Source of the DNA: SMWD01 sp002729875
GTDB lineage: Bacteria > Pseudomonadota > Gammaproteobacteria > Steroidobacterales > GCA-2729495
Reading direction: 5' to 3'
Assembly (NCBI GenBank): GCA_036010905.1
Contig: DASCMH010000019.1
Span: forward strand, 1 to 64,000
Length of the DNA: 64,000 nucleotides
Positions 1-7,480 of the stretch are shown here, in pieces. Each line of letters opens with the position of its first letter. The first letter of the stretch is position 1. A program made the position numbers and the translations under genes. The notes under the pieces are model-generated. The model searched no databases. It had not been told where the DNA came from and saw only the letters and a program-made list of their open reading frames with translations.

Positions 1-214
1 CATAGCGCCCCGTTGCCCGGTCCATCGCCGCTTCGCAGCGCGAACTGGCCGTCGGTTTCGCGACTCGCGAATCGCTGTCTGAATCGCTGTCCCCGTCCCC
101 AGACGATGAAGCCTGTGCGGCGCCGACCAGCAGCACCAGGACGAATCCCAGGGTGAGCGGAAACAATTTATTGACCACACGCCTTGCAAACAAGATACCC
201 GTGAGATCTGCCAT
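1..214 (-). CDS. N-terminal part of an unrecognised secreted protein, cut by the window edge
   Basis: An open frame runs from an ATG at 214 to the window edge (71 codons). A strong ribosome binding site, AGGAGG, sits just upstream of the ATG. The visible part begins with about 20 residues that are partly basic (ARR), followed by a hydrophobic stretch rich in L, V and G that ends in GAAQA. This looks like a signal peptide cleaved after AQA. The mature part starts with a Ser/Asp/Gly-rich segment (SSSGDGDSDSDSDS) and then a Cys-containing region (SSRCEAAMDRATGRY). No family is recognisable from this much sequence. An exported protein is inferred from the signal peptide only. Confidence 0.6.
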   Translation of the reverse strand, partial: MADLTGILFARRVVNKLFPLTLGFVLVLLVGAAQASSSGDGDSDSDSDSRVAKPTASSRCEAAMDRATGRY

Positions 215-599
215 TAGGTGCCTCCTGATTCTATTAGGACTGCCTGTTTACAATATCCTTCACACTCGGACAATTATTGTTACTTAATCTTGCCCGCCTG
301 AGGACGCTATCATGGATAGATTACTAATTTTATTGGTTTTTTATACTGCGACACACCATTGCAAGCAACTCCCATCCATTATGTAAAAAACTTAAAACCT
401 GTAAGTGTAGATGTTACAAAAGTTTATGTTCAATTTCTCGAAAATAAATTTATTCCCATAGACAGAATTATGCGCAAAGTAACTAGTACCTCGTCGGTGC
501 CTATGGGACAGATATAACAATGGCTTAAAGGAGTGTTTTTGTTCATCCTGACCTGAGGAGTTGAATGCGAGGGAGGCAAAGTAAAAACTACCGCGAAAC

Positions 600-660
600 A
601 TGGCGAGACCTGGCCAACTTAGACCCTGATTAGCAGGTTTTTACTCTGACCCCATTTATT
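600..660 (+). mobile_element. Possible decayed remnant of a REP-associated (Y1/IS200-like) transposase element
   Basis: An ATG at 600 opens MARPGQLRP and then stops. MARP is a common start of REP-associated Y1 transposases. About 30 bases later comes TTACTCTGACCCC (641-653), a motif I associate with the ends of such elements in proteobacterial genomes. The two ends with nothing between them would fit an internally deleted copy. This rests on remembered motifs, not on an alignment, so it is a weak call. Confidence 0.25.
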
Positions 661-667
661 GTCGGGT

Positions 668-699
668 AAAAAAAAGGCCGCGATACTGCTATCGCGGCC
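668..699 (-). terminator. Intrinsic terminator of the torF-glnK-amtB operon
   Basis: A perfect 10-bp stem (676-685 with 690-699) closes a 4-base loop. On the minus strand it is followed directly by eight T residues (668-675 read as A on the plus strand). It lies about 50 bases beyond the amtB stop codon, the expected place for a Rho-independent terminator. Confidence 0.9.
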
Positions 700-749
700 T
701 CGGGAGAACGCAGCCTGGCAAAACAGGAACCGGCTGCCGTCAGATAAAG

Positions 750-2063
750 TCAGATATTGTAACCACGCTCGTCATGCAGCGCGATATCCAGACCCTCGCT
801 TTCCTCATCACTGGAAACCCGTAAGCCAATGACCGCATCGATCACCTTGAGGATGATAAAACTGGCCGCCCCGGTGTAAACGATGGTTGCAACCACGCCG
901 ATCGCCTGTTTACCGACTTGTTGACCAATGCTAACACCCTCTGCCAGGCCAACGCCGCCCAGGGGGCCGGCCACGAAAACCCCGGTCAGCAATGCGCCAA
1001 CAATGCCGCCGATGGCGTGTACACCGAAAACATCCAGAGAATCGTCATAACCTAAAGCATTTTTCAACTTGGTTGCGGCCAGGTAGCAAAGCACGCCAGC
1101 CGCGATACCGATAGCCAGGGCCCCCATGGGACCAACGAACCCACAGGCCGGGGTGATGGCGACCAGGCCTGCGACTGCACCACTGGCAATGCCCAGCACG
1201 CTGGGCTTGCCGTGGAACAGCCATTCACTGAACATCCAAGCGAGTGCGGCGGCAGCTGTAGCAATCTGGGTAACGGCCATGGCCATGCCGGCGGTGCCGT
1301 CGGCTGCCAGTTCACTACCTGCATTAAAGCCGAACCAGCCGACCCAGAGCATGGCTGCGCCAACAATCGTATAACCGAGGTTGTTCGGCAACATAGGGGT
1401 TTTCGTATACCCGTCACGCTTGCCCAGCATGATGCAGGCCACCAGACCGGCAATGCCCGCATTGATGTGCACCACCGTACCACCGGCAAAATCCAGTACC
1501 CCCATTTCGCCAAGCCAGCCGCCACCCCATACCCAATGACAAATCGGCGCATAGACGAGTATTAGCCAAATGCCCATAAACCAGAGCATCGCGGAAAACT
1601 TCATGCGTTCGGCAAATGCTCCCACGATCAGCGCCGGGGTGATGATGGCGAAGGTCATCTGGAAAGTCATGAACACGGTCTCCGGGATCGTACCGGACAT
1701 GGCATCTACGGTTACGCCCTTGAGAAAGGCTTTGTCCAGGCTACCCCAGAATGCACCATCACCGGTGAAGGCAATGCTGTAGCCGACGATGATCCAGATA
1801 ATCGTGGCCAGGCCAGTAATGGCAAAACACTGCATGAGTACGGACAGGATATTCTTGCTGCGCACCATGCCGGCGTAAAACAGCGACAGCCCCGGAATCG
1901 TCATGAACAAGACAAGTGCGGTTGCGGTAAGCATCCAAGCCGTATCGCCGGAACTTAGTTCATCCGCGTTGGCACTGCTGGCCACCAGAAATAACCCGGG
2001 TAGCAGACAGATTTTCAACGCTCGGCCAGTCAGGCCAGTTTTCCTAGTTAATTTCATTCTCAT
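750..2063 (-). CDS. amtB: Ammonium transporter AmtB
   Basis: This 437-residue protein belongs to the Amt/Mep/Rh family of ammonium channels of the inner membrane. An N-terminal basic stretch and hydrophobic segment ending in ASSANA looks like a cleavable signal peptide, as in other proteobacterial AmtB. About eleven membrane segments follow. The pore twin-histidine residues are visible in VVHINAGIAG and in FGVHAIGGIVG, and the conserved FYAGMVRSKN segment is near residue 65. The ATG at 2063 lies only 3 bases from AGGAGG. The second ATG at 2057 (MKLTRKTG) has better spacing and may be the true start. It follows glnK by about 40 bases, and PII proteins normally plug the AmtB pore under ammonium excess. 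It is the last gene before the terminator. Confidence 0.96.
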   Translation of the reverse strand: MRMKLTRKTGLTGRALKICLLPGLFLVASSANADELSSGDTAWMLTATALVLFMTIPGLSLFYAGMVRSKNILSVLMQCFAITGLATIIWIIVGYSIAFTGDGAFWGSLDKAFLKGVTVDAMSGTIPETVFMTFQMTFAIITPALIVGAFAERMKFSAMLWFMGIWLILVYAPICHWVWGGGWLGEMGVLDFAGGTVVHINAGIAGLVACIMLGKRDGYTKTPMLPNNLGYTIVGAAMLWVGWFGFNAGSELAADGTAGMAMAVTQIATAAAALAWMFSEWLFHGKPSVLGIASGAVAGLVAITPACGFVGPMGALAIGIAAGVLCYLAATKLKNALGYDDSLDVFGVHAIGGIVGALLTGVFVAGPLGGVGLAEGVSIGQQVGKQAIGVVATIVYTGAASFIILKVIDAVIGLRVSSDEESEGLDIALHDERGYNI

Positions 2064-2102
2064 TATCCTCCTGATCGGATAAATTGCTATTCGATGCCCG
2101 CG

Positions 2103-2441
2103 TCAGACCGCTTCGCTGCCGGATTCACCGGTGCGGATGCGGATGACATCCTCGAGGTTGGTTACGAACACCTTGCCGTCGCCAATCTTGTCGGTTCGGG
2201 CCGTGTTAATGATTGCCTCGATAACCTGCTCGACAATGCTGTCGTCGACGGCCAGTTCGATCTTGGTCTTGGGCAGGAAATCGACGACATACTCGGCTCC
2301 CCGGTACAACTCGGTGTGGCCGCGTTGCCGCCCGAAGCCCTTGACCTCGGTGGCGGTAATACCCTGCACACCGATGTCGGCGACGGCCTGACGAACATCA
2401 TCTAGCTTGAAAGGTTTGATAATCGCTGTAATGAGTTTCAT
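2103..2441 (-). CDS. glnK: Nitrogen regulatory protein PII (GlnK type)
   Basis: This is a 112-residue PII signalling protein, the standard length. It starts MKLITAIIKPFKLDDVR. The T-loop carries GRQRGHTELYRGAEY, with the uridylylation tyrosine at about position 51. The C-terminal block GDGKVFVTNLEDVIRIRTGE is the PII signature region that contributes to ATP and 2-oxoglutarate binding. Family knowledge: the trimer senses 2-oxoglutarate and ATP/ADP, is modified by GlnD, and blocks AmtB. It lies between a TorF-like porin gene and amtB on the same strand with short gaps, so GlnK rather than the unlinked GlnB is the likely paralogue. Confidence 0.95.
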   Translation of the reverse strand: MKLITAIIKPFKLDDVRQAVADIGVQGITATEVKGFGRQRGHTELYRGAEYVVDFLPKTKIELAVDDSIVEQVIEAIINTARTDKIGDGKVFVTNLEDVIRIRTGESGSEAV

Positions 2442-2473
2442 AATATTTTTTCCATTTGCTGGCTCGTAAAGCG

Positions 2474-3133
2474 TTACTCGGTGCCGTTAAAAGCATCTGC
2501 AACCTGCTCGAAAGAGAAACTCTTGCTGACCTGAACGACCACGTTCGAGTCGCTGCCGGGAATCAGGTCGTCGTTGCTGTACACGTAGTAACTAGTCACA
2601 TCTATGCCGGCGATCTCGGTGCCGTAACCCAGCTTGAGGTAATCGCCGTCAAAGTCGTCACCCCAACTGCCAAGCGTTACGAAGAAGCCATTGCGTTCAG
2701 CGGTTAGTTCGTAGTTGGTGTAGTCGTCGCCGTCGCCGTCGCCGTCGCCGTCCCATTCACCTATGGAAATATCCAGCGAGAGCCAACCAAAGCCGACACC
2801 CAGGTTAACTTCCTGGTATTCCTCATCGAAGTCGCCGGTATAGTCATACAGCGTGTAGCCGACGGAATAACTGAAACCACTATCGGTTTCGCCCCCCCAG
2901 CCACCGTAGTAATCGATTTCCAGACCATCACCAACATCTGCGGCCCAGGTACCCAGGTAGAAACCTGAATCGCCTTCCCAGTCGATGCCACCGCTGGCCG
3001 ACGATTCACTCTGCGGTACGCCACGGAAAACGTAGTCACTATCCCAACCGATATTGCCAGTCACCTCGGCCTGCGCAATTACCGCCGCTGCCGCCAAAAC
3101 AATTACCGCCGCTATACTCCAAATGTGTCGCAT
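2474..3133 (-). CDS. TorF-family putative outer-membrane porin
   Basis: This 219-residue protein has a clear Sec signal peptide: MRHIWS, then an Ala/Val-rich core ending at AQA, cleaved before EVTGNIGWDSDYVFRGV. The mature chain is rich in aromatic and acidic residues in alternating patterns (YVFRG, FYLGTWAAD, GYTLYDY, YELTAERNGFFVTLG), as expected of a small beta barrel. The start block GNIGWDSDYVFRGVPQS is typical of the TorF/gcw_chp family, which is often found next to glnK-amtB. A role in letting ammonium or small nitrogen compounds across the outer membrane is inferred from this linkage, not shown. A tandem Asp-Gly repeat interrupts the chain near residues 127-136. Confidence 0.8.
   Translation of the reverse strand: MRHIWSIAAVIVLAAAAVIAQAEVTGNIGWDSDYVFRGVPQSESSASGGIDWEGDSGFYLGTWAADVGDGLEIDYYGGWGGETDSGFSYSVGYTLYDYTGDFDEEYQEVNLGVGFGWLSLDISIGEWDGDGDGDGDDYTNYELTAERNGFFVTLGSWGDDFDGDYLKLGYGTEIAGIDVTSYYVYSNDDLIPGSDSNVVVQVSKSFSFEQVADAFNGTE
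2726..2752 (-). repeat. Hexanucleotide tandem repeat inside the porin gene
   Basis: Four and a half copies of GACGGC (minus strand) encode the run DGDGDGDGD in the TorF-like porin. A 6-base unit can gain or lose copies without a frameshift, so the loop length may vary between strains. The variability itself is inference. Confidence 0.75.
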
Positions 3134-3200
3134 GTCATTCCCCTTCGCATAAATACTGGCCGTGGCTGACGCCAGGCATAATAATAGTTAGTAGAATGTA

Positions 3201-3220
3201 CTAAGCAGGAACCGTGCCAG
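3201..3220 (-). promoter_or_regulatory. Sigma-54 promoter driving torF-glnK-amtB
   Basis: On the minus strand the sequence reads CTGGCACG, then GTTC, then CTGCTTAG. The GG of the -24 element and the GC of the -12 element are exactly ten bases apart, and TGGCACG matches the sigma-54 consensus perfectly. The -12 box CTGCT differs from TTGCT by one base. Transcription would start near 3194, about 60 bases before the porin ATG. Control by NtrC under nitrogen limitation is the normal pattern for glnK-amtB. A GGTGC half-site lies further upstream near 3290, but no full NtrC palindrome was found. Confidence 0.75.
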
Positions 3221-3397
3221 ATTCTCTTAATTACTTGTAAATCATGTATTTAAGAAATATCAACCTGCGAAAAAGCTGTGTGAAGCACCATAAGAGGGCG
3301 CGCTGCTCCGGTCATGCATCAGTATGGGGCAGCTTATTAGATGCTGGCACTTTCGACCTGGTCGATAGGCCATCCCCTGACTCAGCAGAACACAGGC

Positions 3398-3638
3398 TTA
3401 ACGAATGATCTGGGTGTCGTAAAGCAGGTCGCCGGTGGACATATCATAAGCGCGCACACCAGTGTCGATGCAATCGAGGAAGCATTGGGTAAGATCGTGG
3501 GGCGTAGTGGACACCTTTACTTTACGGTTGATCAAACTCCACGAACATCATCTGGGTTTCGTTTGCCGGCCAAAAGCAGATTTTGCCGTTCTCACCACCG
3601 GCAATATGCCGCTCATTATGTGCCGCTACTATCCGCGC
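3398..3638 (-). pseudogene. Probable coding remnant behind paaK (two frames, no start)
   Basis: Directly behind paaK the minus strand keeps two protein-like fragments in different frames. From 3638 to 3522 the frame reads ARIVAAHNERHIAGGENGK and continues through CFWPANETQMMFVEFDQP to a stop, with no start codon. The frame shifted by one then reads VSTTPHDLTQCFLDCIDTGV and ends YDMSTGDLLYDTQIIR with a stop at 3398. The first fragment vaguely resembles the end of a vicinal-oxygen-chelate (VOC) protein, but I cannot assign it firmly. Together they look like the debris of one or two genes, possibly former members of the operon. The rest of the 3134-3628 gap holds only the sigma-54 promoter. Confidence 0.3.
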
Positions 3639-4939
3639 TTATCCACAACCCGCTGTGCCTTACCCATCGACCGCGGAATAGCCAGCGGTGCCACCAGTTC
3701 TACATTAACCGTTACGCCAACAAATTCCTTAACCACCTCAACCAGATGTGCTGCGCATGCACTGTGGGCATCTTGACCCGCCTCATGGAAAACAGGTCGT
3801 GTCTCGACTTTTACCGTAAGGGCATCAAGCGGTCCGTCCTTCATGATCTCAAGCAGGTAGTGAGGCGACAGGCGCTCATCCTGTAACACCAGCTCCTCGA
3901 TCTGAGATGGAAAAACATTGACGCCGCGAATAATCATCATGTCGTCATTGCGGCCGGTAATTTTTTCTATTCGTCGCATCGTGCGCGCTGTACCGGGCAA
4001 CAAACGCGTTAGATCCCTGGTACGATAACGCACAATGGGCATCGCCTGCTTGGTCAGCGAAGTGAATACCAACTCTCCGACCTCACCGTCGGGCACCACT
4101 TCTCCAGTCTCCGGGTTGATGATTTCCGGGTAGAAATGGTCTTCCCAGATAGTTGGCCCATCCTTGGTTTCAATACATTCCTGGGCGACGCCGGGACCAA
4201 TAACCTCGGACAGCCCGTAAAGGTCCAGCGCATCCAAATCGAACACACGCTCGATTTCGCCTCTCATCTTGTTGCTCCACGGCTCTGCGCCGTGCATGGC
4301 TATACGCAGAGAAGTATCCGCAGGGTCGATCCCCTGGCGCACAAACTCCTCGACCAGCGCCAGCATATAGGAAGGCGTAACCATAATGATATCCGGCTTG
4401 AAATCCTGGATCAGTTGCGCCTGTTTGGCGCCCTGTCCGCCACCCATAGGCACAACCGTGCAACCCAGCTTTTCCGCACCGTAATGAGCGCCAAGTCCAC
4501 CGGTAAAAAGCCCGTAACCGAATGCGACATGCACGATATCGCCCTTGCGGCCACCGGCCGCCCGAATCGAGCGGGCCATCACGCCGGCCCACACATCAAT
4601 ATCTGCCCGGGTATAACCGACCACAGTAGGTTTTCCGGTTGTGCCGCTCGACGCATGGATCCGCACCACCTCTTCTCTGGGCACCGCAAACATGCCAAAC
4701 GGATAATTTTCACGCAGATCCTGTTTACTCAGGAGCGGAAAATTACTCAGATCGGTCAACGCCTTGAGGTCAGCCGGGTGAACCCCTGCCGCATCAAAAG
4801 TCTTTCGATAATGGGGTACGTTCTGGTAGCAATGTGACAGACTTTTTTTCAGGCGGGACAACTGCAAGGCCTGCAATTCATCCCTGCTCGCTGTTTCAAT
4901 GTGATCCAGGTCTTTTTTTTCAGCCGCCATCACGTTCAT
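3629..4939 (-). CDS. paaK: Phenylacetate-CoA ligase
   Basis: This 436-residue AMP-forming ligase has the usual PaaK length (about 430-440). The P-loop-like adenylate motif HASSGTTGKP is at residues 95-104, followed by a long central domain with YGLSEVIGPGVA and a C-terminal domain ending GKAQRVVDKRG. The family activates phenylacetate (or another arylacetate) with ATP and CoA to the CoA thioester in the cytoplasm. It is the last gene of the long minus-strand operon, 21 bases behind korC. In this setting it would capture arylacetate made by the amine dehydrogenase and aldehyde dehydrogenase upstream. No ring-epoxidase genes (paaABCDE) lie in the window, so further breakdown must be encoded elsewhere. 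Confidence 0.92.
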   Translation of the reverse strand: MNVMAAEKKDLDHIETASRDELQALQLSRLKKSLSHCYQNVPHYRKTFDAAGVHPADLKALTDLSNFPLLSKQDLRENYPFGMFAVPREEVVRIHASSGTTGKPTVVGYTRADIDVWAGVMARSIRAAGGRKGDIVHVAFGYGLFTGGLGAHYGAEKLGCTVVPMGGGQGAKQAQLIQDFKPDIIMVTPSYMLALVEEFVRQGIDPADTSLRIAMHGAEPWSNKMRGEIERVFDLDALDLYGLSEVIGPGVAQECIETKDGPTIWEDHFYPEIINPETGEVVPDGEVGELVFTSLTKQAMPIVRYRTRDLTRLLPGTARTMRRIEKITGRNDDMMIIRGVNVFPSQIEELVLQDERLSPHYLLEIMKDGPLDALTVKVETRPVFHEAGQDAHSACAAHLVEVVKEFVGVTVNVELVAPLAIPRSMGKAQRVVDKRG

Positions 4940-4960
4940 TATTTTTTTACTCAGCGTTGT

Positions 4961-5506
4961 TTACGCTGGAAATTCTATACCTTTTGCCAGATCGACTCCT
5001 GCCTCCAGTGCGTCGAGGTTCAGAGCGACGAATCGTGTCGGCATGCTATCTTCCACAATCTTTTGTAACGTAGCTGCCCGACAGAATCCCGACAGTTCCG
5101 CCAACACCGACAGTGCAATGATGTTTGCCGTACGAACATTACCAACAGCATAAGCCGCCTGCACCAGTTCCAGAGAAACCAGCTTACATTCAACTTGCGG
5201 GGCAACAGTCACTCGCTCACTGTCGATCAGTACCACGGTAGACGGACGAATCACATCGACAGAACTATCTACCGCCACCTGATCGAGAATCAGCAAACAA
5301 TCAAGATCCGTTACCAGCGGGTATTCCACCGCCTCTTCACCAATGATCAGATCCGAGCGACTGAGCCCGCCGCGGGAAGTCGGCTCGTAACTGGTTGACT
5401 GGGCAACCCTTTTACCTTCTTTCAGTATGGCTCCACCAAGTATCTTGGCCGCCAGTTGCAAACCCTGACCACCACTACCGCTGAGACGAATCTGGAAGTC
5501 ACTCAT
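4961..5506 (-). CDS. korC: 2-oxoacid:ferredoxin oxidoreductase gamma subunit (KorC type)
   Basis: This 181-residue protein is the gamma domain of the pyruvate/2-oxoglutarate:ferredoxin oxidoreductase family. It shows the N-terminal glycine motif GSGGQGLQLAAKILGGAI near residues 10-27, then QSTSYEPTSRGGLSRSDLI, a conserved segment of KorC. It starts with an ATGA overlap on korB, so translation of the two is probably coupled. The three Kor genes form one enzyme with a ThDP-binding beta chain. Substrate choice cannot be told from sequence. The operon suggests an arylpyruvate or related 2-oxoacid rather than 2-oxoglutarate. Confidence 0.88.
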   Translation of the reverse strand: MSDFQIRLSGSGGQGLQLAAKILGGAILKEGKRVAQSTSYEPTSRGGLSRSDLIIGEEAVEYPLVTDLDCLLILDQVAVDSSVDVIRPSTVVLIDSERVTVAPQVECKLVSLELVQAAYAVGNVRTANIIALSVLAELSGFCRAATLQKIVEDSMPTRFVALNLDALEAGVDLAKGIEFPA

Positions 5507-6339
5507 TGTTTCAGTTTTTCCGCATTATGCTGCTGATACGTAGCAGCATACTCCGGGCGCTCTGTCCGCAGCAGTACACCGGTTTGCATCCCGCGCGGTT
5601 TGAACGGCTCATCCACCACGGTGCCATAGGAATCCGACCGGTAACCCGCCTTCTGAGCCAGAACCATCTCCGCCGATTCGCCCAGATCGTTTTTGCGGCC
5701 GAAGACTTCTGTGCAATCCGAAAGCACCTCGACAAAAGAGAATCCCTGGTGGCTAATGGCTTCTTTAATCAGGTCACGGAGAGCCGGAGTCTGTAGCGTC
5801 ATTTCCCGACCGATAAAACCGGCACCGGCCCCTTCGGCAAGTTTGCATGCATCAAATACCGGTTCGTAATTTCCGTACTGGGTTGTCGTCGTGAATCGAT
5901 CCATCGAAGTCGTGGGCGAAACCTGTCCACCGGTCATTCCATAGACCTCGTTGTTGAGCATGAGACAAGTAAGATTCAGGTTACGCCGGCAGGCATGAAT
6001 CATATGATTACCGCCGATCGCCAGACAGTCGCCATCCCCTGTAATGACTATGACTTCCAGGTCAGGCCTCGCGAGCTTAAGCCCGGTAGCAAAGGCGAGC
6101 GGTCGACCGTGAGTCGTATGAAAGGTATTCGCATCGATGTAGGCACCCACTCGCCCGGAACAGCCAATCCCGCTGACGACAGCCAGTTTGTTCTTGTCTA
6201 TGTCAAGATCATGCACGGCATTAAGAAGTGCCCGCAGTGCAATTCCATGACCACAACCGGGGCACATGAAATGCGGAAACAGATCTTGCCGAATATACTC
6301 TTTGATATTGAACTGATTTTGCGCCACATCACTCATCAT
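5503..6339 (-). CDS. korB: 2-oxoacid:ferredoxin oxidoreductase beta subunit (KorB type)
   Basis: This 278-residue ThDP-binding chain has Cys pairs for a [4Fe-4S] cluster in FMCPGCGHG (C26, C29), with further Cys at C60 (GIGCSG) and C209 (SDCTE). The ThDP/Mg motif runs from GDGDC (residue 101) to NN at 129-130, followed by EVYGMTGGQ. All features of an active beta subunit are present. It overlaps korA by 11 bases at its start and korC by four at its end. Family knowledge: oxidative decarboxylation of a 2-oxoacid with CoA and reduction of ferredoxin. Such enzymes are usually oxygen sensitive, which is notable next to a periplasmic quinoprotein dehydrogenase. Confidence 0.92.
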   Translation of the reverse strand: MMSDVAQNQFNIKEYIRQDLFPHFMCPGCGHGIALRALLNAVHDLDIDKNKLAVVSGIGCSGRVGAYIDANTFHTTHGRPLAFATGLKLARPDLEVIVITGDGDCLAIGGNHMIHACRRNLNLTCLMLNNEVYGMTGGQVSPTTSMDRFTTTTQYGNYEPVFDACKLAEGAGAGFIGREMTLQTPALRDLIKEAISHQGFSFVEVLSDCTEVFGRKNDLGESAEMVLAQKAGYRSDSYGTVVDEPFKPRGMQTGVLLRTERPEYAATYQQHNAEKLKQ

Positions 6340-7477
6340 TTAATTCCACTTCGGCTTTTTCGACGATCTGTTGCGGGGTTATGGGATCACCGAAGAAAAT
6401 ATTGACCCCGGCCACCCTGGTTTTTTCAGAGACCAGCCGCTCCACTTCAAGAATCAGTTGCCCGGCGTTCATTTCAGGCACCAGAACCAGATCGGCATGC
6501 CCGGTCGCCGCTTTGAATGCAGCCTCGGGAAACGGCCACAATGTTAACGGTCGGAACAGACCTGCCCTGACACCCTGCTCACGCAGCATTCCGACCGCTC
6601 GATGTGCCGCCCTGGCAGTAATACCGTAGGCCACGATGACGACATCCGCGTCATCACAATGCCGCACATCGATATGCTCAACCTCATCCCGGTGTTTTTC
6701 AATTTTGCCCAGCAACCGCGACATAAACTGTGCCACCAGTTCGGCATCCTGCGTTGGAAAACCGTTCTCACCATGAGTCAATCCGGTGGTGTGGACCCGA
6801 TGCCCATCTCCCGGTCGCGCCATCACGGGTATGCCGTCACCCGGATCCGCATATGGCTTGAACCCTTTAGTCTTGCTATCCGCCCATTTTCGATCAGTGA
6901 TTTCCAGATCCAGAAAATGTGTCAGATCCACTGTTTCAACCAGGTGCCCAATCGTCTCATCGAACAGGATGATCACCGGCGTACGCAGCAACTCAGCCAG
7001 GTTGAAGGCGCGAATCGTCTCGGCATAGACCTCCTCCACCGACCATGGGGCAAGTACCAGTGTCGGGTGGTCCCCATGGGTTCCCCAGCGCGCTTGCATG
7101 ATATCGCCCTGAGCCGGTCGTGTCGGCATACCGGTACTGGGACCGCCGCGCATGACATTGACAATAACGCAGGGAATTTCGGTTAACGCGGCATAGCCGA
7201 GATTTTCCTGTTTCAGGGAAAACCCCGGACCGCTGGTAGCGGTCATCGCCTTGACCCCACCCGCAGAAGCTCCGATCACCGCACCCATGGATGCGATTTC
7301 ATCTTCCATCTGGACGAAGACACCACCCACCTTCGGCAACTCCGCCGACATGCTTTCAGCTATTTCCGAGGAAGGAGTAATCGGATAGCCCGCATATAAA
7401 CGACATCCCGCACGAATGGCCGCCAAGGCACAGGCGTGATTGCCCTGAAGATTCTGTAAATTCTGATTAGCGCTCAT
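6329..7477 (-). CDS. korA: 2-oxoacid:ferredoxin oxidoreductase alpha subunit (KorA type)
   Basis: This 382-residue chain has the KorA opening GNHACALAAIRAGCRLYAGY, the YPITPSSE motif at residues 31-38 and the block ATSGPGFSLKQENLGYA that shapes the CoA and substrate site. The C-terminal domain carries a transketolase-type fold (DADVVIVAYGITARAAHRAV). It starts 3 bases after the stop of the IorB-KorD fusion gene. The set IorB-KorD, KorA, KorB, KorC keeps the common order korD-korA-korB-korC, which supports the view that the ferredoxin half of the fusion was once a free korD. Confidence 0.92.
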   Translation of the reverse strand: MSANQNLQNLQGNHACALAAIRAGCRLYAGYPITPSSEIAESMSAELPKVGGVFVQMEDEIASMGAVIGASAGGVKAMTATSGPGFSLKQENLGYAALTEIPCVIVNVMRGGPSTGMPTRPAQGDIMQARWGTHGDHPTLVLAPWSVEEVYAETIRAFNLAELLRTPVIILFDETIGHLVETVDLTHFLDLEITDRKWADSKTKGFKPYADPGDGIPVMARPGDGHRVHTTGLTHGENGFPTQDAELVAQFMSRLLGKIEKHRDEVEHIDVRHCDDADVVIVAYGITARAAHRAVGMLREQGVRAGLFRPLTLWPFPEAAFKAATGHADLVLVPEMNAGQLILEVERLVSEKTRVAGVNIFFGDPITPQQIVEKAEVELNDE

Positions 7478-7480
7478 AAG

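Larger units (their letters stand above)
215..749. other. Intergenic stretch without a convincing gene
   Basis: This 535-base stretch separates the partial secreted-protein gene from amtB. It contains an AT-rich segment around 240-450, a possible transposase remnant near 600-660 and the amtB terminator at 668-699. The only longer open frame (complement of 392-601) has no family resemblance, and its ATG lies in the putative mobile-element remnant, so I do not call it a gene. Confidence 0.6.

Noticed and set aside
392..601. Minus-strand open frame of 69 codons upstream of amtB
   Set aside because: No family resemblance and no ribosome site; its ATG falls in the putative mobile-element remnant.
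3285..3310. NtrC binding palindrome before the sigma-54 promoter
   Set aside because: Only a GGTGC half-site is clear; the possible partner has a mismatch and the spacing is two bases too long.
3341..3886. Plus-strand open frame of 181 codons over the paaK end
   Set aside because: It runs antisense to paaK for half its length, has no recognisable motif, and the minus strand there reads as better protein.
4961..7477. KorABC as an ordinary TCA-cycle 2-oxoglutarate oxidoreductase
   Set aside because: Possible by sequence, but the gene set is embedded in an aryl-compound operon with overlapping starts, so I left the substrate open.
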